This document shows, in pieces, positions 53,153 through 63,911 of a stretch of 64,000 bases of DNA. The notes under the pieces were generated by a model. It did no database searches. It saw only the letters and a list, made by a program, of their open reading frames with translations, and was not told where the DNA came from. Numbering within the stretch: the stretch's first letter is position 1; each line of letters begins with the position of its first letter. The position numbers were made by a program, and so were the translations under genes. Source of the DNA: Okapia johnstoni (lineage: Eukaryota; Chordata; Mammalia; Artiodactyla; Giraffidae); NCBI GenBank assembly GCA_024291935.2, contig CM044309.1:7626001-7690000 (forward strand), given 5' to 3'.

Positions 53153-55095
53153 ATAATTATCATAAGCAAAAATATAGTGAGTACAACCAAAATTTTTGCA
53201 TCAAACATTCGAGTCAGTAGTTGTGGCATTTTTATTTTAAAAAATATATTTTTTAGTATTTTCAGAGTTTCACACTCTCACAGTTCTAATACTGCTAGTG
53301 AATAGGAAGCATAAATTAGTGTTCCTCATTCCCAGCTCCTCATCTCAAGGGACTGATCCATAAGATTTACTTCTCTGTTCCCTCTTTTCCAGCAAGTGGA
53401 AGGATGAGGATATTTCTGTAAAATAGCCTAGAAGTCAGCTGTAGACACTTGTGAAGTTGGAAAATGGCCAGTTTCATTCCGAAGTCTTCAAACTTCTACT
53501 CTAACGCAGGCTGGTTTATTTCTAGTCTTTGTCTCCTACCCCACTTAGAAAACATTTTGGATGATATTGAGAATGATCTCTTACGATTTTAACTTTTTGA
53601 CATAAATCACATAATTCATACTTCTAATTTTCTAATTACTGAACTGAACTGATGAAAGAATCACAGGAATACAAAGGACCTCAAAACTACCTAGTGCTAG
53701 AACTTCATGGAGACCCTTGAACCTCCCATAAAAGGATAAATAATGAGCAGACAGCTTAGCCCTTAATACCTCCAGGATAACAAATTCCATTAACTTCTTC
53801 CCAAGGCTAGCTATTCATCTCTGAATAGGAGAAACTTTTTGTTTTGCTTGTTTGTTTTTCTCCAACAGCCAAGTATCAAAGGGTAAGAGAGTTGGTTTTC
53901 AGATTTCACCTAAATACTTCACAGACAATAAATGTCTTTTTTTTTTAATTTTAGAAGATAGAATCATGCTTTACATTATGTTCACTTAAAATATGCATAT
54001 TTTAACGTACATTTTATATACATTTTCTAGACAAGTTGGAAAGGTCAGATATCACCTTGTTTATTTTGCAAATACCATGTAGGTATTCAAAAGTAGATTT
54101 ATGGTCACCCAGAGTCCCTGGCCCAGAACCTTCTATTCTGACCCTGAAAAATTGTTCTAGCCACTGAATTGTTCTGTCTTTCTGGGACTGCTTTTCATAC
54201 TCATTGTGAATATTAAAAACTCCTTCCTTGAGTCATTGTTCTCCCACAGTGCAGTCAAGCGTGCTGCTTGTTCATGGCAGAATGAGCATGATGTGTGCAG
54301 AGCTTTCGGAGGTGGAGCCTCTGCACCTCCTCTCCAGCAACACTTGATTTGGAATCTGGAAGCTTCATTCCTGGTGGGGGTAACAGCAACCTTTCCCCCA
54401 TAATTAATTTCTGTAAGCTGCAGTTCATTAGAGAGAAGAATGACAGCCTTGAGACACTGACGCTGACTTGTGTGTGACTCCAAATCTCCATCACCTTATT
54501 TAAAGGTGGAGTCAGCCATTAATGGTAGCAATAATTCCAACATCTTTTAATACTAACAGCAACTCAACCACCTTAAAATAATTCTGGTGCGAGCAAACTA
54601 AGTAATTTAAAGGCAGCTCATGTTCTCTCTAAGTTTTCCATGGCTGCTATTGGGAATACTTGATAATTTATGAAGGCTTATACCATCAAATTAATTACAT
54701 TTTCCGGATGCCACATGTCTTTTTTTTTTTTTTTAAATACCAGCCAGCTCTGAATTATGAGTAACAACAACTGCAGCTATTCATTCCTCCAGTTTATGGA
54801 AAATAAAACTTGAATCATCTTAGTAATGCCATTATTTCAGGCACAGTCAGTCTAAGATGGGTCAGCAATTTTTTATTCCTCATTCTATGTATTTTTGGTT
54901 AAAAATTAGAAGACAGTATTGCAGCTGGGAAGCATTTTTTTTCAGCAAAGTGTGAAAAAACATTGTTAGTCTTTCATAACTACAAAATTTGAGAGAGAAA
55001 AACAGTTAGTTGGATTATTTGAATTTCTTCTAGTAATGGAAATGTGACTAGGTTTATGATTTCACAAGCCTGGAAAGTCAAAGGCATTCATGCAC
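53153..55095. other. No gene; two T runs
   Basis: T runs at 53937-53946 and about 54719-54735 could be old retroelement tails, but no target duplications or element bodies are visible. Frames at 54157-54494 on both strands lack any recognised family. Confidence 0.5.
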
Positions 55096-55099
55096 AGTC

Positions 55100-55480
55100 A
55101 AAGCCTGAAGGAAGTGAAAGTGAATTAAAATGCATATATATGAAATCTAGAAAAATAGTACTTACGAACCTATTTACAGAGGAGAAAGGAGATGCAGACA
55201 TAGAGAATGGTCTAGTGGACATGACAGGGGAAGGAGAGGGTAGGACAGATTGAGAAAGTAGCATTGACATACGTACACCAGCATGTGTACAACAGATAAC
55301 TAGTGGGAAGCTGCTGTATAACGTAGGGAGTCCAGCCTGAGACTCTGTGACAATCTAGAGGGGTGGAATGGTGAGAGGGGAAGGCTCTCTTGCATATATA
55401 TATATAATTATGGCTAATTCACATTGATGTACAGCAGAGATCACCACAACATTGTAAAGCCATTATCCTCTAAGCAAAAA
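55100..55480 (+). mobile_element. Artiodactyl L1 3' UTR, sense, 5'-truncated
   Basis: 'aagtagcattgacatacgta', 'gtgggaagctgctgtataac', 'gagactctgtgacaatctag', 'gctaattcacattgatgtac', 'aacattgtaaagccattatc'. It is the same region as 36822-37306 but a separate insertion; it shares 'ggagatgcagacatagagaa' with the general 3' UTR. Confidence 0.92.
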
Positions 55481-55765
55481 GTGAATTAAGGTGAGGTTCC
55501 TACAGATGAGAATCCAAATAGTGGAAAATAGAGCCCAAAGTCTAGGTCTGTTTTTCTTAACAACTGGTCTTTCCTACTGGATATACCATTAAAGCAGAAT
55601 GCAGAAGGTTACTGATCCCAACCTGATTAATTTTTCATTCAAGTTGAGAATAGGATTCAGAAACCCTGACCATGTGCTGAAAACGCATTTTTTTTTCTCT
55701 TGTAACATGAACACAATAATGGAAATTTTTATTTATTTCAACATATATACAACAGTCCCTTTTTC

Positions 55766-56160
55766 CCTAGCCTTTTCTTCTCTTTCTCCCTCAGCTATTT
55801 GTAAAGTCTCCTCAGACAACTGCTTTGTGGTCTTTCATTTCTTTTTCTTTGGGATGGTTTTGATCACTGCCTCCTATATAATGTTATAAACTTCTGTCCA
55901 GAGTTCTTCAGGAACTCTGTCTACCAAATCTAATCCCTTAAATCTATTCGTCACCTCCACTGTATAATCATAAGGAATTTGATTTAGGTCGTACCTGAAT
56001 GGCCTTGTGGTTTTTCCTACTTTCTCCAATTTAGGACTTAATTTTGCAATAAGGAGCTGATACCTGAGCCTCAGTCAGCTCCAGGACTTTATTTGCTGAC
56101 TGTATAGAGGTTCTCCATCTTAGGCTAGAGAGAACACAATCAATCTGCTTTAGTTCCAGA
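55766..56160 (-). mobile_element. BovB, inverted 5' part of a twin-primed copy
   Basis: Antisense BovB linker sequence equivalent to about 12200-12575 of the 10 kb copy: 'gggatggttttgatcactgc', 'ctgtataatcataaggaatt', 'gaatggccttgtggtttttc'. It is joined head-to-head to sense BovB at 56162 that starts just 3' of this part in the element (equivalent of about 12165), so only about 60 bases are missing at the join. Confidence 0.9.
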
Positions 56161-56301
56161 GTTCCAGAGATAGCAAGGAGAGATAAGGGAGGCCTTATTA
56201 AATGAACAATGCAAAGAAATAGAGAACAACTAGAGATTCTCTAAAATGGGAATGGCTCGAGATCTCCTCAGGAAAATTGGAGCTATCAAGGGAATATTTC
56301 A

Positions 56302-56459
56302 CACAAAAGTGAAAGTGAAAGTCACTCAGTCATGTCCGACTCTTTGCAACCCCGTGGACTATACAGACCATGGAATTCTCTAGGCTAGAATACTGGAGTG
56401 GGTAGCCTTTCCCTTCTCCAGAGGATCTTCTCAACCCGGCAACTGAACACAGGTCTCCC
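56302..56459 (-). mobile_element. Bov-tA SINE, antisense, inside BovB
   Basis: 'gtgaaagtgaaagtcactca' to 'tgaacacaggtctccc'; the tRNA-like head is incomplete. 'atatttca' (56294-56301) and 'acatttca' (56460-56467) flank it. Confidence 0.93.
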
Positions 56460-56667
56460 ACATTTCATGCAAGGATGGGCACAATAAAGGACAGAAAAGG
56501 CAAGGACATAACAGAAGCAGAAGAGATTAAGAACAGGTGACAAGAGGTGACACAGATGAACTAAACAACAGAGGTTTTAATGACCCGGATAACCACCATG
56601 GTGTGGTCACTCACTGAGAGCCAGATATTCTGGAGTTTGAAGTCAAGTGGGCCTTAGGAGACATTGC

Positions 56668-56893
56668 GTGTGAGTGTGTTCAGTTGCTTAGTCGTGTCCA
56701 ACTCTTTGTGACCCCATGGACTGTAGCCCAGCAGTCTCTTCTGTCCATGAAATTTTCCAGGCAAGATTACTAGAGTAGGTTGCCAAGGTGTCCATTTCAT
56801 GTTCCAGGGGATCTTCCTGACCCAGGAATCAAAGCCACATCTCTTGTGTCTCTTGCATTGGCAGGAGGATTCTTTACCACTGTGCCACCTGGG
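56668..56893 (-). mobile_element. Bov-tA SINE, antisense, inside BovB
   Basis: 'gtgagtgtgttcagttgctt' to 'gtgccacctgggaaggtcc'. 'aggagacatt' on the left and 'agtaagcatt' on the right are diverged copies of the BovB target. It supplies the first codons of a chance frame fused to BovB RT. Confidence 0.93.
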
Positions 56894-56899
56894 AAGGTC

Positions 56900-57660
56900 C
56901 AAGTAAGCATTACTATGAACAAAGCTAGTGGAAGTAATGAAATTCCAGCAGAACTATTTAAAATCCTAAAGGATGATGCTGTTGAAGTGCTGTACTCAAT
57001 ATGCCGGCAAATTTGGAAATCTCAGCAGCGGCCACAGCACTGGAAAAAGTTAGCTTTCATTCCACTCCCAAAGAAGGATAATGCCAAAGGATGTTCAAGC
57101 TACCATATAATTGCACTCATTTCACATGCTAGCAAGGTTTTGCTCAAAATCCTTTGAGCAAGTCTTCAGCAGTATGTAAACTGAAAACTTTCACACATAC
57201 AAGTTGCATTTAGAAAAGGCAGAAGAAAAGAGATCAAATTGCCAACATTCATTGGATCATGGAGAAAGCAAAGGAATTCCGGAAAAACATTAACTTCTGC
57301 TTCATTGACTACACTAAAGCCTTTGACTGTGCGGATCACAACAAACTGTGGAAAATTCTTAAAGAGATGGGAATACCATATCACCTTACCTGTCTCCTGA
57401 GGAACATGTATGCAGGTCAAGACATGGAACACCCAACTGGTTCAAAATTGGAAAAGAAGTATGACAAGGCTGTTTATTGTCATCCTGCTTATTTAGCTTA
57501 TATGTGGAGTACATCATATAGAATGCTAGGATGGATAAATCACAAGCTGGAGTCAATATTGCTGGGAGAGATATCAACAACCTCAGATATGCGTATGATA
57601 CCAGTCTAATGGAAGAAAGTGAAGAGGAACTAAAGAGCCTCTTGATGAGGGTGGAAGAGG
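56900..57660 (+). pseudogene. BovB reverse transcriptase remnant
   Basis: Sense RT region in two frames: 56780-57157 (after SINE-derived codons: NKASGSNEIPAELFKILKDD, then WKKLAFIPLPKKDNAKGCSS) and 57259-57609 (motif A as FIDYTKAFDC, then HLTCLLRNMYAGQD). A stop after the fingers separates them. Read in frame near 57590, motif C is YAYD instead of YADD, so the first catalytic Asp of that motif has become Tyr. The protein would be inactive even if the stops were absent. Confidence 0.9.
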
Positions 57661-58126
57661 AGAGTTAAAAAACTGGCTTGAAACTCATGATTCAAAAAAT
57701 GGAGAAGCAATGGAAACAGTGAGAGTCTTTATTCTCTTGGGCTCCAAAATCACTGCAGATGGTGACTGCAACCATCAAAATGAAAGATTCTTGATCCTTG
57801 GAAGAAAAGCTATGGCAAACCTAGACAGTGTATTAAAAGGCAGAGACATTACTTGGCCAACAAAGGTCCATATAGTCAAAGCTGACTTTTCCAGTAGTCA
57901 TGTATGGATGTGAGATTTGGACCATAAAGAAAGATGGTTAGATAGCATCATCAATCCAATGGACATGAATTTGAGCAAACTCTGGGAGACAGTGGAGGAC
58001 AGTAGAATCTGGTGTGACGCAGTCCATAGGGTCACAGAAAGTCATCTTATGGACTGAACGACAACAACAACAGTGTAAGGAGCCCCACTGACTTGTGCAA
58101 TAATTAGAACAGCAGTTAGGAAAAGA

Positions 58127-58212
58127 AGTTTGGGAATCTGACAAATCTCAGAGATTTGCCTTTTGAGATCTGTGTGACCTTGAGCAAATTATTTAATCAC
58201 ACTAACTATTAG
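58127..58212 (+). mobile_element. MIR SINE, left piece
   Basis: 'gtttgggaatctgacaaatc', 'gatctgtgtgaccttgagca' and 'aattatttaatcacactaac' are the MIR core, which continues at 58450. Confidence 0.78.
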
Positions 58213-58449
58213 TGTGTCAGCTAAACACTGGTTGACACACTAGGTCTTATGGGCCAAATTCAGCCCACTTCCTGTTTTTGTAAATAGTTTTACTAGAATG
58301 GGGCATGCTTATTCATATACATATATCTCTGCTGCTTCTGCACAACAAGAGCAGAGTGAGTATCTCAACAGGACACTTTATGGCCACAAATCTTAAAATA
58401 TTTGTTGTCTCATCTTTCACAGAAGAAATTGATCAATCTCTGATTTAGA
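58213..58449 (-). mobile_element. hAT-like DNA transposon fossil, inside MIR
   Basis: Same family as 42545-42770 in reverse: 'gggccaaattcagcccactt', 'cctgtttttgtaaatagttt', 'cacaacaagagcagagtgag', 'cttaaaatatttgttgtctc', 'tttcacagaagaaattgatc'. The terminal repeats are eroded. MIR sequence flanks both sides in the correct order. Confidence 0.8.
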
Positions 58450-58590
58450 AAACTGATGTGGTAGTGTCTACCTCATAAGATGATTGTGATGATTAAGTGG
58501 GATAATGCGGATGTATTGCTTAGGACTTTGTCTGGCACATGGTACATTCTCATTAACTGCTGGGTATCATTACTTGTCCTTTGCAGAATT
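58450..58590 (+). mobile_element. MIR SINE, right piece
   Basis: 'tagtgtctacctcataagat', 'gattgtgatgattaagtggg' and 'actttgtctggcacatggta' complete the MIR interrupted by the hAT element. Confidence 0.8.
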
Positions 58591-58770
58591 TATACTCAAT
58601 GCTGGAGGCCATATGACAAATATGACACAGCTCCACCCTTAATGACCTTAAACAACATGGTATGACACTGTGACAGAGTAGCACAAGATGCTCAGTGGGG
58701 ACATGCAAGAGCCATATACGATACTCACCTCTTCTTTATGATTTTTATGGGATCTATGATATAAAAAATC
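58591..58770. other. Short unassigned spacer
   Basis: Unique-looking sequence between MIR and the L1 5' end. Confidence 0.5.
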
Positions 58771-59517
58771 GTGTTTAGTGAGGGAGTCAGGATCAAGATG
58801 GCAGAGGAGTAGGAAGAAGAGTTCACCTCTCTCCACAGAAACATTGAAAATACACTGACAAGTGGAAAGATTTACAAAAAAACCCAGCTGCTGAGCCCTG
58901 ACAGAAGACCTCAGCTGTCTTTTCAGAAGAGAAAAAGAAGGCATCAGGATGGGACCAGCACCCTGGGGAAAGACTTGTGAAGGAGGAAAGTTTCCCACCC
59001 CTTGGGAAGTCTCCTCACTAGCGAAGAGATGAGATTGGATGGAGGGGGATTGGGGAGCTTAAGAAGGGAGAGCAGCAATGAATCTGTGGAAGGCAAGATG
59101 GAGAATAACCTGCCCAGAGGGTTGGCACCTCTACCATGCAACTCCCAACCTGAGATACACCTCTGTTGGTGAGGGTGAGAATTGAGTGCTGAATCTGACT
59201 CCCAAAGCTTAGTCCCAGGCAGAGGACCAGGGTTAGGTGCAGAAACAGTGTGGAGAGATCAGGTCTTGGCAACTGAGAGTGTACTAGGAAGAAGCCTGAG
59301 AGGTGCAAGAGGGGAGGGGTGGGGAACGCCGTAAGAATTTCCTTCCCTGTGAGCACTCAGAGCAACAGGACACTGCCTACAGGAGCTCTGGGGGAGGCTG
59401 GGGATTGCCACCGCCACCTCAGGCTCCAATGCTGGGCACTGACTGCCCCTTCAAGACCCTTAGGAAGACACCAGGCTCCATCCCTGCTGATCAGGAAGGC
59501 ACAGACAGATCCAGTCT

Positions 59518-60018
59518 CTAGGAATTCCACCAGCAGTCCCCAGGACCCGCACACTGATCCAGGAGGACACAGATAGCTTCTGCAACTAGGAAATCCTCCA
59601 GTGGGTGCTGAAACTTGTCCTGCTGTCCTGGGAGTGCTCAGATAACTCCGTTCACTAGGAAATCTCTTAGCGGGTGCCATGTCCTGCCCCCACTGTCCTA
59701 GGAATGCAAAGATACCTCTTTACATTGAATGCACTGATACTAGGAAATCTGCCATTGAATGTCAGGACCTGTCCCACTGTCCTAGGAGGGTGCAGACAGC
59801 TTTGTCCACCTGGAAATTCTGCCAGAGGGCTACAAGAACAGTCCCGCTGTCCCAGGAGTGCACTGAAATCTCTTGCTACCAGGAGATCCATCAGTGGGTG
59901 TTAGAGCCTGCCCTGTTATCCCAGGAGATGCAAATAACTCTTGCTACTAGGAAATTCACCACTGGGTGTCTGGACTTGCCATGCTGTCCTGGGGTGGTAT
60001 AGATGGCCACCCCCTACT
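59518..60018 (+). repeat. Seven diverged ~69 bp tandem repeats in L1 5' region
   Basis: Units begin with variants of 'ctaggaaat' at 59518, 59586, 59655, 59740, 59809, 59879 and 59947. Most contain a gap-tolerant core like 'ctgtcctaggag' about 40-45 bases in. Lengths are 68, 69, 85, 69, 70, 68 and about 72, the third carrying an insertion of about 16 bases. The array recalls the monomer arrays of other mammalian L1 promoters, but I do not know it to be described for this family. Confidence 0.85.
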
Positions 60019-60404
60019 CACCAGAAAATTTTCCCAGTGAAGGGGTTGAAGCCACAACTGAGACCCAAAGATTATGTAACAAATGAAGAAGACTTAAAAT
60101 CTCTCCTCACAGTTGCATGACTGTGGATTTAAACCTCTACTAATGGTATCCTAAATCCAGCACTTGCAAAACACCTGAAAAGACAAATGCTCTTGCAGCT
60201 GGGATTGGTCTGACTCTGGCAGCTGTGGGCTCTGTGGGCACGCATACCTGGGAGCTGAACCAGACCAGAGTCTGAGCTGCCTCCATAGCTCCCTCAGTGT
60301 GTCCAGGGCCTCCATAGCTCCCGCAGTGTGTCCAGGGGCGTGACTACTTCCGTTCTAGGGTCTGACCTCAGTGAAGCTGTGCTGGTGTCCGAGTGACAGC
60401 AATG

Positions 60405-60516
60405 CCTGGAAGTCACCAGGTCCAGTCACAGGCCTGAAAGTCACCAGGTCCAGTCGCAGGCCTGGAAGTCACCAGGTCCAGTCGCAGGCCTGGAAGTCAC
60501 CAGGTCCAGTCGCAGG
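60405..60516 (+). repeat. Four 28 bp tandem repeats
   Basis: Unit 'cctggaagtcaccaggtcca' + 'gtcgcagg' repeated four times at 60405, 60433, 60461 and 60489. The last two are identical and the others differ by one base each. Because 28 is not a multiple of three, the copies are read in different frames. The near-identity points to recent local amplification inside the L1 5' region. Confidence 0.95.
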
Positions 60517-60944
60517 CATACCCAAAGCAAAGGTGAACTCAGAGCAGCGCCGACAGCAGTGTACTTCGTGAGCTCAATGAACAGATGAAAGGGGATGCAG
60601 AAGAGCACATTTACAGAGGGACCTCTCTAGAGGGGAAGTACTCAGTGGCTTCTGTCCATATGGGAGTGCTCCCATCCCACCTACCTTGCACTGCAGATGA
60701 GAATCACAGCTAAAAGAAAGATCTGGAGCCTCTACTCCAACAACTGTGGAGAAGATACTGCCCCTAACAGGGCAGGGACACAGAGCAAAGGAGAGGCCCT
60801 ATTCAATATCATGGCGGGCTCTGATCACCACAACACCAATCAAACCCCGCATCAAGGGGATAATGACACAAGCCTCTGGAGTGACCTTACCTCTGGGGGC
60901 AGACACCAGAAACAGGAGGAAATATGATCCTGCACAAACACAAT

Positions 60945-61860
60945 AAGCATGACAAAATGAGAAGACAACTAAGTTGTGGATGAAGAAGCCCGATAGAAAG
61001 CTATAAGAAGAACTGAATGAAGGGGAAATAGGCAATCTGCCTAAAAAGAATTCAGACATAATGATAGTAAAGATGATCTAAGACCTCAGAAAAAGAATAG
61101 AGGCATGGATCAAGAAGACACAAGAAAAGTTCTCCAAAAACCTAGAAGTACTAAAGAACAAACAAATGGAGATGAGCAAGACAATAACTGAAGTGAAAAA
61201 ATTCACTAGAGGAAATCAGTAGCAGAATAACTGACGTAGAAGAATAGATAAAAGACTTGGAAGACAAAATGGTGGAATCATTGCCATGAACAGAATAAAG
61301 AAAAGAAGAATGAAAAGGAATGAGGACAGTCTCAGAGACCTCTGGGAAGTGTAACATGCATCAATATTCAAATTATACTACTCCCAGAAGAAGAAAAAGA
61401 GACAGCCTGAAAAAATATTTGTAGAGGCTATAGCCAAAAAATTCCCTAACATTGGGGTAGGAAATAGTCACTCAACTCCAGGAAGCACAGAGAGTCCCAT
61501 ACAGGATAAACCCAAGGAGAAACACATCAAGCCACATACTAATCAAACTAACAAAAGTTAAATACAAATAAAAAAAATTAAAATCAATAAGATAAAAACA
61601 ACAAAAAACATACAAGGGAATATCTATAAGGTTATCAGCTGGTTTTTTGGAAGAAACTCTGCAGGCCAGAAGGGACTGGCAGGATATATTTAAAATGATG
61701 AAAGGGAAAAGCCTACAACCAAGAATACTCTACCCAGTGAGACTGTTGCTTAGATTTGATGGATAAATCTAAAGCTTTATAGACAAACAAAAGCTAAGAG
61801 AATTCAGCACTACAAACCAACTTTACAATAAATGCTAAAGGAACTTCCCTAGGTGAGAAA
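60945..61860 (+). pseudogene. L1 ORF1 remnant
   Basis: Recognised from DNA phrases 'ttcaaattatactactccca', 'aaaattccctaacattgggg', 'ggaagcacagagagtcccat', 'ctgcaggccagaagggactg' and 'ccaagaatactctacccagt', in the order of L1 ORF1 and its 3' neighbour. Stops break every frame. ORF1 protein is the trimeric RNA-binding chaperone of L1; none can be made here. Confidence 0.75.
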
Positions 61861-61929
61861 CACAAGAGAAGACTACAAAAGACTAAAGGAAGAAAAAAGA
61901 CCTACGAAAATGAGCCGAAAGCAATGAAG

Positions 61930-62490
61930 AAAATGGCAATAGAAACACACATATTGATAATTACCTTACATGTAAATGGATTAAAGGCACCAACCAAATG
62001 ACATAGACAGGCTAGGTGGATACAAGAACAAGACCCATACATATGCAGTCACTTGAGACCTAGGGACACATACAGACTGCAAGTCAGGAGACGGAAAAAG
62101 ATACTTCGGAGAAAAGGGAATCAAAAGAAAGCTGGAGTAGCAATATCCAAGCCAGAAAAAATAGACCTTAAAATAAAGACTGTTACAAGGGACAGGGAAG
62201 GACACAACATAATGATCAAAGGATCAATCAAAGAGGACTAAAACTATTCTAAATATTTATGCACTCAACATATGAACATCTCAAAATGTGAGGCAAATGC
62301 TAATAGCCATAAAAGGGTAAATTGACAGTAACGTGATAACAGTGGGGGAACTTTAACACCCCACTTACAACAATGGATAGCCCATCCGGAAAGAAATTAA
62401 GATGGAAGCACAAGCTTTAAATGACACATTTTACAAGAAGACTTTAATTGATATTTTTGGGACATTTCATCTGAAAGCAGCAGAGCACAC
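61930..62490 (+). pseudogene. L1 ORF2 endonuclease remnant
   Basis: A 62-codon frame (62053-62241) keeps RPRDTYRLQVRRRKKI and the stretch GNQKKAGVAISKPEKIDLKI, then TVTRDREGHNIMIKGSI, all typical of the L1 endonuclease domain. Sequence before and after fits (for example 'aatatttatgcactcaacat'), but frameshifts and stops intervene. Near 62490 the domain is cut by BovB. Confidence 0.88.
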
Positions 62491-62826
62491 TTTCAATGTC
62501 CAACTCTTTGTAACCTCATGGACTGTAGCAAGCCAGGATCCCCTTTCTGCACTATCTCCCAGAACTTGCTCAAATTCATATCCATCGAGTCAGTGATGCT
62601 ATCTAGCCGCCTCATCCTCTGCCACCCCTTTCTCCTTTTGTCTTCAATCTTTCCCAGCATCAGGGTCTTTTCCAATGAGTTGGCTCTTCGCATCAGGTGG
62701 CCAAAGTGTTGGAGCTTCACCTTCAGCAACAGTCGTTCTAGTGAATATTCAGGGTTGATTTCCTTTAGGTTTGACTCATTTGATCTCCTTGCTGTCCACG
62801 GGACTCTCAAGAGTGTTCTTCAGAAA
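62491..62826 (-). mobile_element. BovB 3' fragment, antisense, inside L1
   Basis: 'aatgtccaactctttgtaac' to 'cacgggactctcaagagtgt'. The usual extreme tail is absent at the left. L1 on the right resumes further along ORF2 than expected, so some L1 sequence was lost at the insertion. Confidence 0.92.
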
Positions 62827-63232
62827 TCCCATAAGAGATCAGAAATAATCAATTACGTGGAAAAAACCTAAAAAGCATAAATACATGGATCACTGAATAA
62901 ATGAAAGAGAAAATATTAAAAAATACCTATAAAAATTAAGTGAAAACATGATGACCCCAAATCTATGGGATGCAGCAAAATCAGTTCTAAGAGGGAAGCT
63001 TATAACAATATAACCTTATCTCAAAGAACAAGAAAAATATCAAATAAACAAACTAATCTCATATGTAAAGCAAGTAGAGAAAAAAGAATAAGCAAATCCA
63101 AAGTTAGTAGAAGGGACGTAATCATAAAAATCAAGCAGAAATAAATGAAATAGAGACAAAGAAAACGATAGTAAAGATGAATGAAACTAAAAGCTAGTTC
63201 TTTGAGAAGACAAACAAAATTAATAAGTCTTT
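62827..63232 (+). mobile_element. L1 ORF2 continuation, sense
   Basis: 'gatgcagcaaaatcagttct', 'aagagggaagcttataacaa', 'cttatctcaaagaacaagaa' and 'aaaagctagttctttgagaa' follow ORF2 downstream of the endonuclease domain. Frame-broken. Confidence 0.88.
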
Positions 63233-63235
63233 TGT

Positions 63236-63911
63236 TGTTTTTGTTCAGTCCCTAAGCCATGTCCAACTCTTTGAGACCCCATGGGCTGCAGCACACCAGA
63301 CTCTCCTGTCCATCACTATTTACCTATGTTTTCATGTTCACTGAGTCAGTGATTTAATCTAACAATCTCATCCTCTGCCATTCCCTTCTCCTTTTGCCTT
63401 CAATCTTTCCTAGCATCAAAGTGTTTTCCAATGAGTCGGTTTTTCACATCAGGGGGCCAGATTATTGGTCCTTCAGCTTCAGCATCAGTCCTTCCAGTGA
63501 ATATTCAGAGTTGATTTCCTTTAGGACTAACTTGTTTGATCTCCTTGTAGTCCAAGGCACTCTCAAAAGTCTTCTCCAGCACTACAGTTTGAAAGCAACA
63601 ATTATTTGGTGTTCAACCTTCTTGATGGTCCAACTCTCATATCTTTACAAGACTACTAGTCTAACCATAGCTTTGACTAAATGGACCACTGTTGGAAAAG
63701 TGATATCTTTGCTTTTTAATACACTCTCTAGGTTTGTCATAGCTTTCCTTCTAAGGAGCAAGCATCTTTTAATTTCCTGGCTGCAGTCACTGTTTGCAGA
63801 GATTTTGGAACCCAAGAAAAGAAAATCTATCACTGCTTTCGCTTTTCCCCCTTCTATTTGTCATGAAATGATGGTACTGGATGCCATGATCTTAGGTTTT
63901 TTGTATGTTGT
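63236..63911 (-). mobile_element. BovB fragment, antisense, inside L1
   Basis: 'gttgtttttgttcagtccct' to 'gatcttaggttttttgtatg'. About 0.68 kb from the 3' end to the thumb region. The plus-strand 175-codon frame across it is antisense to BovB and not a gene. Confidence 0.93.

Larger units (their letters stand above)
56162..58077 (+). mobile_element. BovB LINE, sense, ~1.5 kb plus two SINE insertions
   Basis: Runs from the linker ('aaatgaacaatgcaaagaaa') through the RT domain to the 3' tail 'actgaacgacaacaacaaca'. Two antisense Bov-tA SINEs split it (56302-56459, 56668-56893). Near 57900 it jumps from 'atttggaccataaagaaag' to 'atggttagatagcatcatca', dropping part of the C-terminal region. The ACAACA end is the simple-repeat tail expected of RTE elements. 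Confidence 0.93.
58771..62490 (+). mobile_element. Artiodactyl L1, 5' UTR to ORF2 endonuclease, sense
   Basis: Starts 'gagggagtcaggatcaagat', with a YY1-like 'caagatggcagagga' close to the 5' end as in many mammalian L1s. The 5' region (58771 to about 60940) contains two tandem arrays. ORF1-type sequence follows (about 60945-61860), then the ORF2 start. It is interrupted at 62491 by a BovB fragment; the rest lies at 62827-63232 and 63912-64000 and runs off the window. Stops are frequent, so it is inactive, but preservation of the 5' end is unusual because most L1 copies are 5'-truncated. Confidence 0.9.

Noticed and set aside
54157..54494. Overlapping 60-108 codon frames on both strands
   Set aside because: No recognised family, no splice sites and similar openness on both strands; most likely chance.
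53937..54735. Two T runs preceded by 'atgtc', perhaps bounding a retrocopy
   Set aside because: The shared bases are few and mostly T; no AATAAA-plus-tail geometry or convincing duplication supports an insertion.
58913..58998. Possible first exon upstream of the plus-strand L1
   Set aside because: The sequence matches the L1 5' region and lacks a splice donor or independent coding signal.
60405..60516. Regular 28-base repeats resembling a CRISPR array
   Set aside because: The repeats are contiguous without spacers and lie in a mammalian L1; CRISPR arrays do not occur in this context.
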